This document shows, piece by piece, positions 11,088-24,266 of a DNA stretch of 64,000 bases (the first letter of the stretch is position 1; the number at the start of each line of letters is the position of its first letter). Position numbers and translations under genes: made by a program. The notes beneath the pieces are model-generated. The model was given only the letters and a program-made list of their open reading frames with translations. It did no database searches and was not told the DNA's origin. The DNA comes from Larix kaempferi. Taxonomy: Eukaryota; Streptophyta; Pinopsida; Pinales; Pinaceae. The DNA lies in contig BSBM01001923.1 in the NCBI GenBank assembly GCA_027924585.1, positions 1 to 64,000 of the forward strand, written 5' to 3'.

Positions 11088-12340
11088 CTAATTCCTGACC
11101 CATACACCCCTAGCTCGAACAACACGCTGCCACTGGGTGAGAAAGCAGTCCACAGTCCGAGCCACCGTGCGGAGTAAGGCGTTGAAGCGCACAGACGCTC
11201 CAACCCCAAATCTCTGCATGGGTCTCGGTAAGTCATCAATAGCTGGCTCTGGTACCTCCACAGTCAGCTCGGATAGGTTCCTGTACACCTCCTCCATCTC
11301 CTCGATGCAGGCGTGAGAACGTGCAGGAACTACTGCCTCCCCGCCTCTATCTCTCCTCGCCAGAAGGGAGAGACCTACTGGTCAAACGGGACCCACATCT
11401 GCACACACATATTATGTACTTGTCAACACTACATAAAAAAAATTATATAATATACAAAACTAAAAAATACAAGGGTTTTGTTCTCACCTATATCACCCCA
11501 TGCTGCACCCTCTGGCAGCGCCAAGTTGGGATCCTCTTGGAAGTCCATGCCGCCATATGGAAATTCCTCGACCATAAGTAATTGGCCCTCTAGCCAGCTG
11601 AAAAAATCGGGACCAAAGCTAATGATGGGCCCGCCACCATGACGGGTCATGACCTCAGCCCATCTGAGCATATGGGGATCCCTGGGCTCCCTATCATCAA
11701 GTACTAGCTACGGACGCAAAAGAGGAATCCGCTCCAAGAGGAACGATACTATGATCGATCCATATCCAAACTGCTTGAGCTCCCCGCGCTGACACTTGGT
11801 CAGCTGAGCTCGGATGTTGGCGAGGAGACCCTCGCACCAGTTGAAAACTCTGGGAGACATACAGTCTTCCGCATACAGCATCTGGTTCAGAGTAGCCGTA
11901 TGTGGGGCTTGGCTACCCGCCACCCTAGTAATGATAAGCAATATGGTCCGCAGTGGATGACTCACCACATCTTTGATGAGTATCTTCTCGCTGGAAGGAC
12001 AAGAAGTAGCAACACAGTGCTGTGACACCATGTCCTCAACTGTACGGTCATTGGCCCGTGTCCCAATGAGTTGTACAGCGTCCCCTCTTCGGGACAAACC
12101 GGTCAGAAAGGAGATATCCTCAATGTCAATCATGAGGATATGCTCACCTATCACAAAGTATTGTTGGGTCGCATCCCAACTCTGGAGCATGTGTGTCAGT
12201 AACGGGATCTGGGCTCTCATCCCCTATATCTCAAATAATTTGAGCAACCCACAGTTTCTCAAAGCTTCCACGCATTGTGGATCATTTGCAGCTTGTTCAT
12301 CTTCCACTTCGTGTTCTCTCTCTCGCCACTCCTATACCAT
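11088..12340 (-). pseudogene. Antisense plant-mobile-domain-like gene inside the Tat element, with intron
   Basis: Minus-strand frame from ATG 12,338-12,340 with recognisable text I-D-I-E-D-I-S-F-L-T-G-L (about 12,140-12,105), characteristic of the plant mobile domain family. The frame is colinear from 12,340 down to 11,488. A clear intron follows: donor G|GTGAGA at 11,487, acceptor TGTGCAG ending at 11,399, 89 bp. The same reading phase then continues to the stop just below 11,091. It is interrupted by TAG near 12,329, TAG 12,227-12,229, TAG 11,705-11,707 and a TGA at about 11,381. All four fit CAG-to-TAG or CGA-to-TGA type decay. Antisense ORFs at this position are known in some Tat elements; their function is unknown. 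The family call is from recall. Confidence 0.6.
11399..11487 (-). other. Intron of the antisense plant-mobile-domain-like gene
   Basis: 89 bp, GT...AG on the minus strand, T/A-rich with a long T-run. Removing it joins two coding blocks in the same phase. Confidence 0.5.
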
Positions 12341-14690
12341 TTTTGCTTGCTAGTAACCTGCCAAAAGGGACATTTAAACCCTGCTAGGTCCTTCCTCAAC
12401 TTTCACAAACTCCTTTTTTGGATTATTTTTTGTCTTTGGGTTTTGGGTTTCCGCCGTCGCACCGTACCTTCAGGTACAGCGCGATGTCATCGCGGGTCTC
12501 ATTTTCGAGGCTTGTGACGACTCAGTCTCATCGCAAGTTCCGAAAGGGCCACTTGCGACGAGCTGAGAGCGCAATGGCCCCTCCCCAAATCACCAAAAAA
12601 CCCAAAAAATGGACAAGAAATCAAAAAGTAAACCACTGGAAAGTTGCAGGATAAGATTTAGGCCTACCTGGTCCGGACGGTTGGTGAAATGGCGGATCAT
12701 AGCTCCCGAAATCGGCCAAGGAAGTTTTGGCTCCAAGTTGATACTTCTCCACCCAAATTGACAATTTGAACAATGTTTCTATTTTTGGCCCATATTTCTA
12801 TTTATAAATAGAATGGAATATTCCTTTTCAAATATTTTGATGCTTTTGGGCCATTTACTATAGTTTCGACTGTTTGTCATTATATTTGGGACTATTTGAC
12901 ACTTTATCTAGTGTACAGGAGTCATAAAGTGGTCTTTTGTGTCGTTTCTCGCATTACCAATGGTAACTACAGGTATGAACACCCCTTTCAATGTTTTGTC
13001 ATTATTATTTTTGGTTAGTCGTAATTATTTGCATGAGGATGAGTTTACTCTTCGTTTGTTCTCGTACTCACATAACTATGAGAACAAGTTCGAGTTATGA
13101 TTTATCACTTTTCCAGGCTCGTTAAACTTCCACGGAAAATGACACCCCCCGGAGTCCATAGTTAAGCTCTTTTCAGACTCCCTAAATATGAAAATATTGC
13201 CAAGCGAACTTGTCGCGTTCACGCTTGTTAAAGTATTTGAATGGTCGTCTTCTTGGTGATAGTTTACCCCTTTTTCGTACCAGGAGGCACTAATTACGAA
13301 AAAGGAATACTCCATCTGATCATGACTGGAAGAGTCCTCTCCCACGTTGTTTTACCATTTTTCGGGCGATGAGGCTAACTTTATGAAAAAGGATCGTCAG
13401 AGTCTTCTTTAGTTCTTTTCAAACTCTCTAAACATGAAATGACGACCGAGTTTACCTTCTATGGACTCGTTAAATTTTCACATTGAAGGGCCCGTCATGG
13501 GACGAACCCCTCCTATCCCAGGTTTGGAAAATATTTGGGAATGGACTCATCTATGAGATGAGCTATACCGAGCATCTGGTTACCCTCATCAAGCTCGTAA
13601 AAACACATGAGGCACTCATCATTCATGATGGGGAAAAAGGAAAGCGTTTGTGTTACATACCTTAGTGGTAGTATATAGTCATTTTTTAACATGACACTCA
13701 TCTGCATTCGCATACAGTACTTGGGTCATCTGTTTGTCTATGAGTCCCCACTTACTTTCTGAGTCCTGTTACTCCTCTGAGTCATTCAGAGAAAGCTTCC
13801 ATCATCATTTGCATTAGAAGTTTGCGTCATTCTCATTGTGTCAATACTGCCAAGTCATGCCATGCCCATGTTCAAAAACACGTCTGCTATCTATCATATA
13901 TAGTCAGTACACACATCATCATGCCATTGTTACTTTGAGTTAGTCTTACATGTTACTGTACCATCCGATCCACTCTACACATCTTTTGTCGTGTTTCGTG
14001 TCGATTGATGGGGGATTCATCATGGTCCTCCTTCGACGGATTCATCCTTGTCGACCTCAACTCATCATCCAAGGATTGGATCTCGAAACCAACCAAGTAC
14101 CTTGGCCCTGCATGCCTCAATGGCAGGTTACCTTGCTTTCATCATGAGTTTACATCATTGACTCTTGATTGAAATATTTCATCTTGCGTTCGACTTCAAA
14201 TCATTTATTCACACTTGATGATATGTACTATGATACCTTGGGAATCATTGACATCAATGGTGATCTCCCTCGCACTTGTTAACGGTTTACATCAATGACC
14301 GGTAATCAAGTGGTTTCTACCATGTTTGACGTCAAGACATTTGTAATCACATGGATATATTCGTGTCATTGCGGGTTCATCTTGAAGACCCTGGGGAGTC
14401 ATGTTTTACCCAGGTTGCGATGGAGTTTGTATTGAGTCATATTACATGGATCCACTTTTGTATTGGTTGTGGCCGTGTTATCATATCATCATGGATCTAT
14501 GCTTGTGTCTAGTAGCCATGATTGTGTTCAGTCGGTCATTACTACCATGGATCTGCAATGTATTGGTCAGCAGCCATGTTGTACTTCATGTGAGGTTGTC
14601 TGTTTAGAGTCAGTTGTACTGCATCAGTGTCCTTCGTCCGCCGCACGGGGGCTTCACTCAATGACTGCCTACCATAGCACGTTCATTCGT
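12341..14690 (+). other. Non-coding 3' region of the Tat element
   Basis: No supported gene. A GC-richer patch at 12,440-12,570 repeats the GTCGCA/TGCGAC/CATCGC motifs seen in the LTR and leader. Around 13,090-13,500, phrases such as ctcgttaaa and actc-ctaaa-atgaaa recur imperfectly, suggesting diverged internal repeats. Open frames here are short and lack family features. Confidence 0.5.
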
Positions 14691-15010
14691 GGCATATGAA
14701 ACAATACCCGCAATTTCAAAAAATATTGGAAAAAACCTCCCAAATTCATTTTTTTAACCCCCTCCCAATATGCCTTCCCAATTTAAAAAAACCCCTATTT
14801 CCCTATATATTGTATGTATCCATTTTTTCATTTACATTTTTTTATACCCCTTTATATATCTACGTAGTATATTGGCATGATACCGTGGGCTTGACTAAAC
14901 CTCCCAAGGCCTATAATAGGCACGAGTGGTTGGGTATTCAAGCCCCCAAGGCCTATCGAGGGCCTATAACAGGCCCTGGAGGCTCAAAGCCTCCCAAGGC
15001 ACCCTAGGGG
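14691..15010 (+). repeat. Short palindromic GGCCTAT-type repeats
   Basis: At 14,895-15,005 the phrase ccaaggcctat and its inverted forms (ggcctataataggc; gggcctataacaggccc) recur three times and could fold into small hairpins. The preceding 200 bases are T/A- and C-run-rich. No coding sequence. Confidence 0.5.
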
Positions 15011-16649
15011 CTTGGATACCTTCATGGTATACAAACAAGTGAATATGGGATAAGTAAAACACAACAATTTAGATATGTCTCAGATGTGGACCTCTACAAC
15101 TCCAAGACATTAAATACAACTAGGTAAAATAAGTTTACAAAATCTCTATGGCATGTGCACACTGCAGATAGTATACTTCATAAAAAATTAAGTTTAAAGA
15201 ATCATAGTAGTTTTGTATTCTACAGAGCTTTAAGCCTCGGTTACTCTTCTTTCCATATTGCAGGTAGAATTTGAGAAGATTGGTTCTATGACCACAAATA
15301 CAATCACAAAACAATGTAAAAAACAAGAACCAACAGTCATGGCAGAGTTGGACAAGAGGTCAAGGCGGCTTGGTTCCATGGGAAGCGATAACACATTAAT
15401 ATATGTTGATTAGTTGTTGAATTGGCTCTTTACAGTGCTTGTTTTGTGTGCTAATAACTTGGGCAGAATCAAATGATGCCACAGAAGTCATATATGTTTT
15501 GTTAACCTGCTTAGAAAGAAGCATTAAAGGCTATTGCAGTATATGTGACAGAGATGGGGCAGGCCTCTTTTGACCACCAAGTGATGAAATCATGCGAATT
15601 CCCCAATATGATTGTTGCAGTGTATTGAGAGGTTTGGAATACTTTCATTGTTACAATTTTTAATAATCATTTAACAATGATGAGATGCAATTCTGTCTCT
15701 GTTATTGTTTTACTTATTTAAGGTTCTAAGCATGCTTACCTTGTTACAAATTGCAAGGCATGCTAAGTCAGGAAGTACTTGTCCTGACCTCAAGTAAGGT
15801 CCTGTTCCTGAGCTCAAGTAAGATGTGATATAATAAATGGGATGGCTCTCTTTTTCAAGTGTCACAACCTTAAGCTTTCTTTTATTTTGATAAGATTAAA
15901 ACTTCTTGTGGGATTATATTACTTGAAGTTTTTTACCAGTTAAATGGTTTAATACCATTCAATGAATGAAGACATTTGAAGTTCCCTCAGACCAGTTGAT
16001 CTATTGGAACTTTTCTGGGAATGCATTTACATGGTTATTAAGATAAATCATTTCTATGTTTTAGGTTTCCATAATAATTTTGGTGAGAAACCATTATTCC
16101 TCATCTTAGTGGTTTTCAGGCACCCCAAACCTGCATTTAACTTGTTCAATCATCGTTCTCAACATCTGTATGTCAACGATAGCACCTACAATATTTATGT
16201 TTATGTTATTTTGATTGGTTCTATAAAGTGAGATTGTGTTCTAGGAAAGATTGGTTTTCTCCTAAAGCTTGCGGAATGCTATTAAAATATCCCGAGCTAT
16301 TTCTAAATTATTTGAAAGGAAGGGTTGAGGCTTCCTTCCTGATTGACATTTGTGTGAGTAATCACTTTTCATGTGAAGTTAATAGGTCCAAAACTGGAGG
16401 GGGTAGGGTTGCTCATTGGCCCATTGTGACAAGGCTCAAAGGGTAGGCGACCCTAAGATAGAGGCTCACCCCGGTGGGCTTCGGGACGTATCGGCCCCTG
16501 CTGAGTCACAAGTTACTGGTATATCTAACTTGTGGGCTATTGGATATACCCTTGGGAGGTTTCTATTTCGATGGTAAAAAAAAATTAATATCTAATTAAC
16601 AAGAAGAAAGTTAAAAAGTGGTTAGGATTGCCATGGGTTTCACTGGTTG

Positions 16650-16770
16650 GGTTAGTGGGTGGTGATATTCCCCACCAGGGTTTAATTCCCTCCAAAACAA
16701 AGTATGTTGAGCCTCAAAAAGGGCAGGCGGGTGTGCCATGGCTGCATAATAAGGCCAGGCACGAGTGATG
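16650..16770 (+). mobile_element. Possible tRNA-derived SINE fragment
   Basis: The sequence ggttgggttagtgggtgg followed about 30 bases later by accagggtttaattccc resembles the A and B boxes of an RNA polymerase III promoter in a tRNA-derived SINE head. The tail is not delimited. Confidence 0.35.
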
Positions 16771-17090
16771 GGAAAATTCCCCATGACTGCCAGCTTTCCA
16801 CTTTGGTGTTGAATGGATTTTACATTAATAGTTAAAGAAAGCTTGTTTAACTTTCCAAAATAGTGTAAGAATTGAGCTACTTTACAAGTAGTTACAGTGG
16901 TTATTTGGAGACATAAATTAAAAATACATGGGCAAAGTCCCCATGACTGTCATCTTTCCACCTTGTTGTTGAATGGATTTTATGTTCATAGTTAAAGAAA
17001 GCCTCTGTAACTTTCCAAAATAGTGTAAGAATTGACCTGCTTTACAAGTAGTTACAGTGGTTATTGGGAGACAAAAATTAAAAATACATG
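16770..17090 (+). repeat. 160-bp tandem duplication
   Basis: Two copies, 16,770-16,930 and 16,931-17,090, each starting near ccccatgactg and ending aaaaatacatg, about 90% identical by eye. Probably local duplication; no coding. Confidence 0.85.
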
Positions 17091-20000
17091 TAAACAAAGA
17101 AACTAGAAATACATGTACTTATCGGTAATCATGCTCCATAGGATTTTTGCTGCTTCTGCATCACTATCAGTGGTTGTAAGCATATTCTTGTATTCTGTCT
17201 ATGTAAGCTGGAAAACCTTCTAACTTGAAAAACAACTATGCTAATGCTCAATGGAGAGCTTATTTATGTACAGAATTCTGAATTTCTTACTCTATTAAGT
17301 GAACGCAACATGGTGATGTAAAATAGAATGTCCAATGGAACCAAGAAAGTAATTGACTGAAAGAATAAGACTTATTCATGCATTTGGTTAACAAGGGAAA
17401 CAACAATATGAATTACTATGATCCAGAATAAAAATGAAACTCATGCTTATTGTTTTGGAACACTGTTCCTACAAGGCTAAAACCCCTTGACATCTTAACC
17501 AATATTAACTCCAACCAAATAGTAATAGGATCATCAAGAGCATGAGAAAAAGAAGTTTGAACATCCAAGACAGACAATTTTTTTGCACTTTTCATGATGG
17601 CTTGGTAATATTTGTATAGTGGCATACTTTCCTTCCCCAATATTGATTCCACTAACTTCTTGTGATTTCAAAAGAGAAAAAGGAAGAGACAACAAGCTAT
17701 CTTAAATATCTTCAAGAATGTTAATTGGTCATTGACTATTCTTTGTTCTACATCGCTGAAACATTGCATATGAGCAAATTTTGTGACCCCCACTTCTTTG
17801 CTCCTTATTCTCTCTTAATTCGATATGAAACCCAAACATGTTATGATGGAAGAAAATAAATTTCAGGCTCTGGATAGGGAAATGCATATCTATTTTGATA
17901 CTCATCATATATGTATTTACTGTCCGAAAATCTAGTGTCTGAATATTTTGAAATGTTCAACTCCTTCTCTTTGTCAATATTTATAAAACCATCACACCTA
18001 TGACTCTCTTGAACCAATTATTGACCCACACCTTCCTCATAATCATGTTGGATAGTAATGTCTTCATGTTGCTTTTGGAAAATAACATCTATGTTAAACT
18101 ATTGATGATAATTCATGTGTATTGATGCATCTCCATCAAGATCAATATTTCTAGTGTTTGAAATATATATATGCTATAATCTTAAATTATGAACTAATTT
18201 CTCAATACCTTCTATATTTTCTAATACATATTTTCACTAGGATTTCTAAAGGACATAAGCATTGTATTGGTTTCAGATATTGTATCTATCTTAATCTTCT
18301 ATGTTTTAATTCTTTAGAGGAATAATTTTCACTCTTATAGTCTTGTTTTAGACTTGTAGTTATAAGGAAAAGACAAAATCTTATGCATCTTAATCTCAAA
18401 CATAGAACTTCAGTAATTTCTAGCTTCATCATTTATAAATAAAACATTCATTTCAATACACTAGTAGTTCATGATTTTTGAAATATTTTTTTATGAAAAT
18501 GAGTTGTGTTCATGAATATTAGGCTCATTTTCAACTAGCATTTTATCATCCATTTCTTTTCAAATTGCTTTCTCTTGCATGTCCATGTCACTATTCTCCA
18601 ATTGGAAACAAAACTTGGAGTCTACCTCATCTTCTTTCCTATTCATTATTGGATTCTCATCTTTAACAAACTGCTAGCAAGCCATTATATTTGCGGCATA
18701 TTTTTTAAAATAAAAGCTTTTCCATTCTGAATGATGAACTGATAATCAATCTATCTCACCTCTTTTGATGGCTACTCTAATTGTTCTCTGCTAAGGGATT
18801 CTTTGCTTTATATATGATACTTGGAATCATGTGCTAAATCTTCATGATTTTTCATTTTTACCAATTTTTTGTCCATCCATGTTCTAAGGAAAGTTTCATT
18901 ACTTTGCATACTTTGGAAATGGGGTTTATCAAACTTCTTAATACAGTCAATATTTCCCAAGCCTTGATGTCCATAATTTTTAAATTTGTATTCTTCACAC
19001 AACTTTTCCTTTGAAATGTAATTATGGATAAAAAAAATAATACTAAGGCAGTACTAGTGAGTTGATTACCCTATACTTCAAAAACACTCTTGTCAAATTT
19101 CTGGTGTATGATCTTTCAGGTAAGAATAAGCCCTTCATTTTCTTGGAAACCTTCATGTGCATATTTTTCCATACATTTCTCACATACCTGTATCATTTTG
19201 GTCAAGAGAGGAAGAAAAATACAAGCCATCATTATCAAAATCATTAGTGCATACCAGATTTCTCAATGCCTCGAAAGATGGTGGAATCTCTTGGTTATTT
19301 TTTGGGATAGGGGCCTCTTCTTGATAATTTTGGGCAGCAACTTGTTTATCAGAAACCTGATTTTGACATTTTGGAATAGGAGGTAGTACTGTACATTCTT
19401 GTACATCCTCATAATTATTATATTGGGATACATGACTTTCAAACTCTTAAGCAGAAAAGACTTTTCCATCAACACTGCTATAGCAATTTTGTCCTTCAAG
19501 TTGCATTTCGAGCATAAGAATATTCAAGGACAATAGATGCATCTAGTGTCACAAATATTAGTAATGTTAATGGGGGTGATGGACCTTAACGTTCATTGAT
19601 AGGATAAAAAACATGAGCATTGGTGAATGAATCTAGTAGTCTTATTTTATTTCTGGAACCTTATGGCATGTTTCGAATACATTCATGATTTGAAAAAAGA
19701 GTTCATATTATAGAACATTTCAATAATAAATACCAGAAATTGTTTATATCTTTGTTCAGAACTCAAGACAGACTCAAAGAAATGTGGAAGCATTTATCAC
19801 AAAGATTCAAAATGATCATAAATATTTAAAACTGGATATCAATGCTCAATAGCTCATGCAAGACCTGCAATTAAAATAAGTAGGGTGTACAACAATCTTC
19901 TTCTGGTGATGTAAATAAGAGAAAAGGATGCAGAAATATATAGAGAGAAAGGATCTATGGAAAAACATAATAAGAGTCCAAAACAAAGAAGGACAAGTGA

Positions 20001-21884
20001 TGCAAATAGAGTAATGAATCCTTCACATGTGCATCATGGTATTTTGTAAACTGAATGGCCCCATAGGGCTACAAGAAGCTATGAACTTTCTATTGCAAAA
20101 ATTACCGACAACCCTGCCAATACCTCTCAATGCCTTTTTAATCCTCTCCTATGACAAATCTGCCCAATTTTTGTGTAATTGCTTTCCTAAATTAAAATAG
20201 AAAATGAGGTGAATTGGGGTAGCTCAACACCTCGAGTAATTGGGGTCCCACCTTTCTTATAGAATAAGACAGTTTATTTCTATTTATCCTCCATCCATTC
20301 TAGGTATGGTAATAGTATGCCAACTGCTACAGCTTTTGAAAAAATTGTGCTATCATTTGATATGATAGTGCACCTCAATCCATTATTAACCAACGTTTAT
20401 AGCCTCATCCAAATACCACTTTCTGAATTTCTACAGGCATGTAGATACTCTTTTAATAATGAGGAAGATGAGTTTATTAGTTGCAAGACAAAATTATGTG
20501 CTAACAGCTACAACTGATTGATAGATGTAATCTTCTTACCATCGGTCAATGGTCATCAAGTATCTATCTACTTTTCTCATGGATCATCTTTGCATCTAGA
20601 CAGCAGTAGACATCGAAAATATGCCCAAGAATAATCCTTGTTATAGCACATAATTAGTAATGTCTTTGGGAATGATTATAAAAAGTGCATATATATTTTA
20701 CATTCCCTCACTTCCTTTACTCCAATACTCATCGTCAAATAGTTTGTGACAAAAAATATCAACCTCCTCCGACTAGATGATGTACCCATGAAAGTGGAAA
20801 TTTGTCGTCAAATCCCATAGCAATGACTCTCTAATATCTGTGCTCCCATTTATCAACCTTCCCAAGAACTTTCATCTCCATTGAGATGTCTACTCACAGA
20901 AATACATCTATGGTTATATGATCCATTGCCTTCTTGTTTTTGAAAAGAATAGCCAAGACCAACTTTGTCTAAAATTTTCACAGATACCAAACCATTGCAG
21001 CATCAATTCCCATACTACATTACATGGTAGAAAAATCCCTTATGAACATTTAACGGGATTCCTTTCTTGTGAATAGGGATATTTGATGTTTGCACCTTCA
21101 GATTTCAGGCATCTTTGATAGTAAGAATATTGAGTAAACATTAGAACAGATTTGGACTTCAAATGGCCAATGCATGGGGACTCCCTGCTAAAGGTAAATG
21201 AAATAATGCTTAAGCCTATAAACTTCCATCATTAGAACAATGGACGGTTTTCAGTGAGTGGCAATTGCTCTCAGATACATGGAAAAGGAACAAAAATTCT
21301 CCAAATAAATGGAAGTGAATATCTATGCAATTGGACCAGTGATCAGTTAGAAATTGAACAACTTGTGGCTTTTTAGTTAAGTGCTCGGCCTCCATTTTCT
21401 TAGACCTTTCTTGTTGTGTATCCATGGTGTCTAAATTAATTTAAAACCTTTTCAAATACAAAAATTGATTGTTTTATATTATGGGAAATAGATGTAGTCC
21501 CAAGAAAAATTATATCCAAACATAACCCATCACCCCTCCATTCACTGTTCTTGGATTCTTATGAGTCATCCAACTTCAGATTTAGTATAGTGAGATATCT
21601 TGGAAGAAGCATTGGAATGCCAATCACAAAACTAAAAAATGTGTTGTTGTCCAAGAGTAAACTCCCTCATGATTTGAAGATTATTGACAATGGGAGGATT
21701 CTTAGTGATTTCAAGTCACTGTTTGATCTGCTAGCTTGAGTGGAGAGATCAATAGTGTTATATGAATGGGGTTTAAATAACAAACTTGAGGTGGAGAAGG
21801 TAGCTAACAAAAACTATTAAAATTGTGACATACAGTCAAAACTAAGACACACAGTCAAAATTCCATAACATTTATTCAAAGAAA

Positions 21885-23179
21885 TGTTAGCATTTGATAG
21901 CTCGGTGGCACTCCTGCATCAGGTGCCTAGGTGCAGGGGTCAATAACTTGAAGTCTCAGTTATATTCTTAAAGTGACTTTAGTAATGTGTTTTTATTAAA
22001 GTACTTTTTTTATGTGACTTTATGATTTAAAAGTGAGTCGCACTTTATTATGTTTTTAAAGTGGCTTTAAGTCATAAAGTGTACTTTTAAATATTTAGGG
22101 TAATATGACTTTTCAAAAGGAAAAATTTGTTCTAAAGTTCACTTAGGAGATTTAAGTGAGTGAGAGATTAGATCCCAGCCATAGATCTCTTGGCCAAGAT
22201 CTAATCTCATCCGTTGAATTTGAAAAGTCATGAGAGTAACCCTAATAGGGTAAATAAAAGTGCATGAGACTTCATTTGGGCACACAATCCAAGAGAGAGT
22301 TTTGGTGAGCATGCATTCAAAGAGAGATTCTTTGGAGAGAAAGGGTGGCTCGAATTCCAAGGAGAGGAAGCTTGGATATGAGCACACGTTCCTAGAGAAG
22401 TTTATTTCAGCAGCAGAGAAGGGCAGCAGTAAGAGCAGGCCGTACAGTTGATATCATTTCCAGGCATTATTTGGCACAGAAATCGAGATTGCTGGCACTG
22501 AGTTCAAGGAGAGAATCTGGGCATGATTTCCCAGGTGGCTGGCATGATTTTCTAGAGGGGTCGTACTGCTGCAGGAGACTGCACACAAAACAAACCCAAG
22601 TGGGAACTGTTTTCGAGACAGTAGACAGCATTTATTGCTGAGAATTCCATACAGCAGAGAAAGGCCGTATTGCAGATTTGACTGAGCTCTGAAGTTGATG
22701 TGAACAGAACTGCATGGTGACTGTCCTGGGCTGCACAGCTTGCACGTTTTCCTAGGCAAAATATTGCACAGTTTACAAGGTAGATTTTGTGCTCAGTTTT
22801 GATAAATCATTTGCACTGTACTGGAGGATTATTGTTGTACTCTTCAGCTGTTGTACTTCTAAGATTAATTGCTGCTTAATAATAAATTTCTCTAAGACTG
22901 GTTTTCCCTAGGGGTTGGGGGGGTTTTTCCAGGGTCAAATTTGACCAAAATACTGTGTTTTAATGTGTATGACAGTCTGCTGTTTTCTTATGATTTTCCG
23001 CTGCTAAATGTACTTTATGAACAGTATATCAACCATAGCACATGTCTATTTAATGCTTGGATAAATTACATTGGCTTAGTTTACATTTGAAGGGTGATAT
23101 CAATGGTTCATGAAGTGTTTGACAAATCTGTCCATGAACTGTGTGTGAGCAGATTTCTGGGTTTTGTCATTTTTCAACA
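21885..23179 (+). mobile_element. Solo LTR (1,295 bp) nested in the Tat element
   Basis: Begins TGTTAGCATT and ends TTTTTCAACA, flanked by a perfect 5-bp duplication agaaa at 21,880-21,884 and 23,180-23,184. Internally it shows LTR-like features: an AATAATAAA polyadenylation-type signal near 22,880 and a G-run/T-run end region. No matching second LTR and no internal coding were found, so it is a solo LTR left by recombination. Strand is set from the polyadenylation signal and is tentative. Confidence 0.75.
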
Positions 23180-23184
23180 AGAAA

Positions 23185-24253
23185 CACCATTACATAACAG
23201 GTTCATCACATATAGTTATCATAAAATCCATTGACGAGCTAGCTTTTAAGACCATTGGCAATCGATAACATGTTCACAACCCAAAACAGGGTAAGAACCC
23301 CTTCTTTTGTGTTTCTTCAAGCAAGGGATACAATCAAAATCCCATAACATCAACTCCACATTGCATACATGCAAGCCCTAGAAAGAAGAGCACAGTTTCA
23401 TAGAAACCTGCAACACCCAAAGAGAGAATCAACCTAGGGTTTGTAAAAACACCCACATTCTAGCATTGTAACACCGACCACAAACCCTTGAACCAAGGTA
23501 ACATCGGCTACAAACCCTCAAACTAGACCAAGAAACCATGCAAGTAGCCCCTGATAATGACAAATCGAACCAAAAATCGTAGCAATTTCTCTGCTTACCT
23601 CTTCCCTCTGAGCTTTCGTCCCCACTACCGAGCCTATTTATCGCCACAATGCACCTACCACAGCTCTCACCGTCAATCTCAAAACCCTCCACGACCACAA
23701 GCTTCCATAAAAATCCCAACAAAATCCATTGAAACCAGGCATTTAAACAACAAACCCATCATTGTGCTGGCAATAATTTCACACCGACAAACTCTATTAC
23801 TGGACCCCCACCGGAAACCACTACTAGTCAGTCGTGGGTAAGCCCCTCAACCCTCATACTGGTAAGCCCCTCGACCCTGCTCGCCATTTCGGGGATACCT
23901 CGACCCTTCTCAACCCTGCTCACCACTGCTCGCCATTTCAGGGATATCTCGACCCTCCTCGCCATTTCGATGATACCTCGACCCTGCTCGCCATTTTGGG
24001 GATATTTGTGATCCCGCCCAGATAAAAAAAAACCCAAAATATTAATGTATTACTATATTAAATAAAAAAACCCATTTGCCCCTTAATATATAAGCAATAT
24101 AATTTTTTGGTTTTCGTGATTATTTAATACCCCCAATATGAACGAACGTGATATTATATTGGCCCCCTAGTGAAGCCCCCGTGGTCTGCCGAGCCTATTG
24201 CCATTATTTCTTTCAAAGCACTTCACCTGTATATCCTTAACAGCTTCATGCTT
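23185..24253 (+). repeat. 3' internal end of the Tat element with ~30-bp tandem repeats
   Basis: Non-coding. Between 23,839 and 24,006 a unit of about 29 bp containing ctcgaccctgctcgccattt recurs about five times with variation. An AT-rich stretch with C-runs follows up to the polypurine tract. Confidence 0.6.
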
Positions 24254-24263
24254 TGGGGGGGCA
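24254..24263 (+). other. Polypurine tract of the Tat element
   Basis: A run of seven G (tggggggg) followed by cattt immediately precedes the 3' LTR at 24,267, the expected position for the plus-strand primer. Confidence 0.65.
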
Positions 24264-24266
24264 TTT

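Larger units (their letters stand above)
15011..21879 (+). other. AT-rich block of unknown origin within the Tat element
   Basis: 6.9 kb unlike the neighbouring Tat sequence: AT-rich, with no Ty3/Gypsy coding. It includes a SINE-like head (16,650-16,770), a 160-bp tandem duplication (16,770-17,090), a second SINE-like stretch ending in a poly-A run near 16,575, and degenerate minus-strand text (about 20,280-21,425) that faintly recalls LINE ORF1. It is best read as host-type repeat DNA inserted or captured into the element. No outer boundaries or TSD were found for the block. Confidence 0.4.

Noticed and set aside
20280-21425. LINE ORF1-like minus-strand text
   Set aside because: Similarity is faint, split over frames, and rests on general pattern only; mentioned within the AT-rich block but not called as a gene.
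23429-23722. 97-codon minus-strand frame in the Tat 3' region
   Set aside because: Composition and lack of motifs suggest chance; lies in non-coding internal DNA.
23839-24006. CRISPR-like regular repeats
   Set aside because: Degenerate contiguous ~30-bp tandem repeats without unique spacers, in a plant retroelement.
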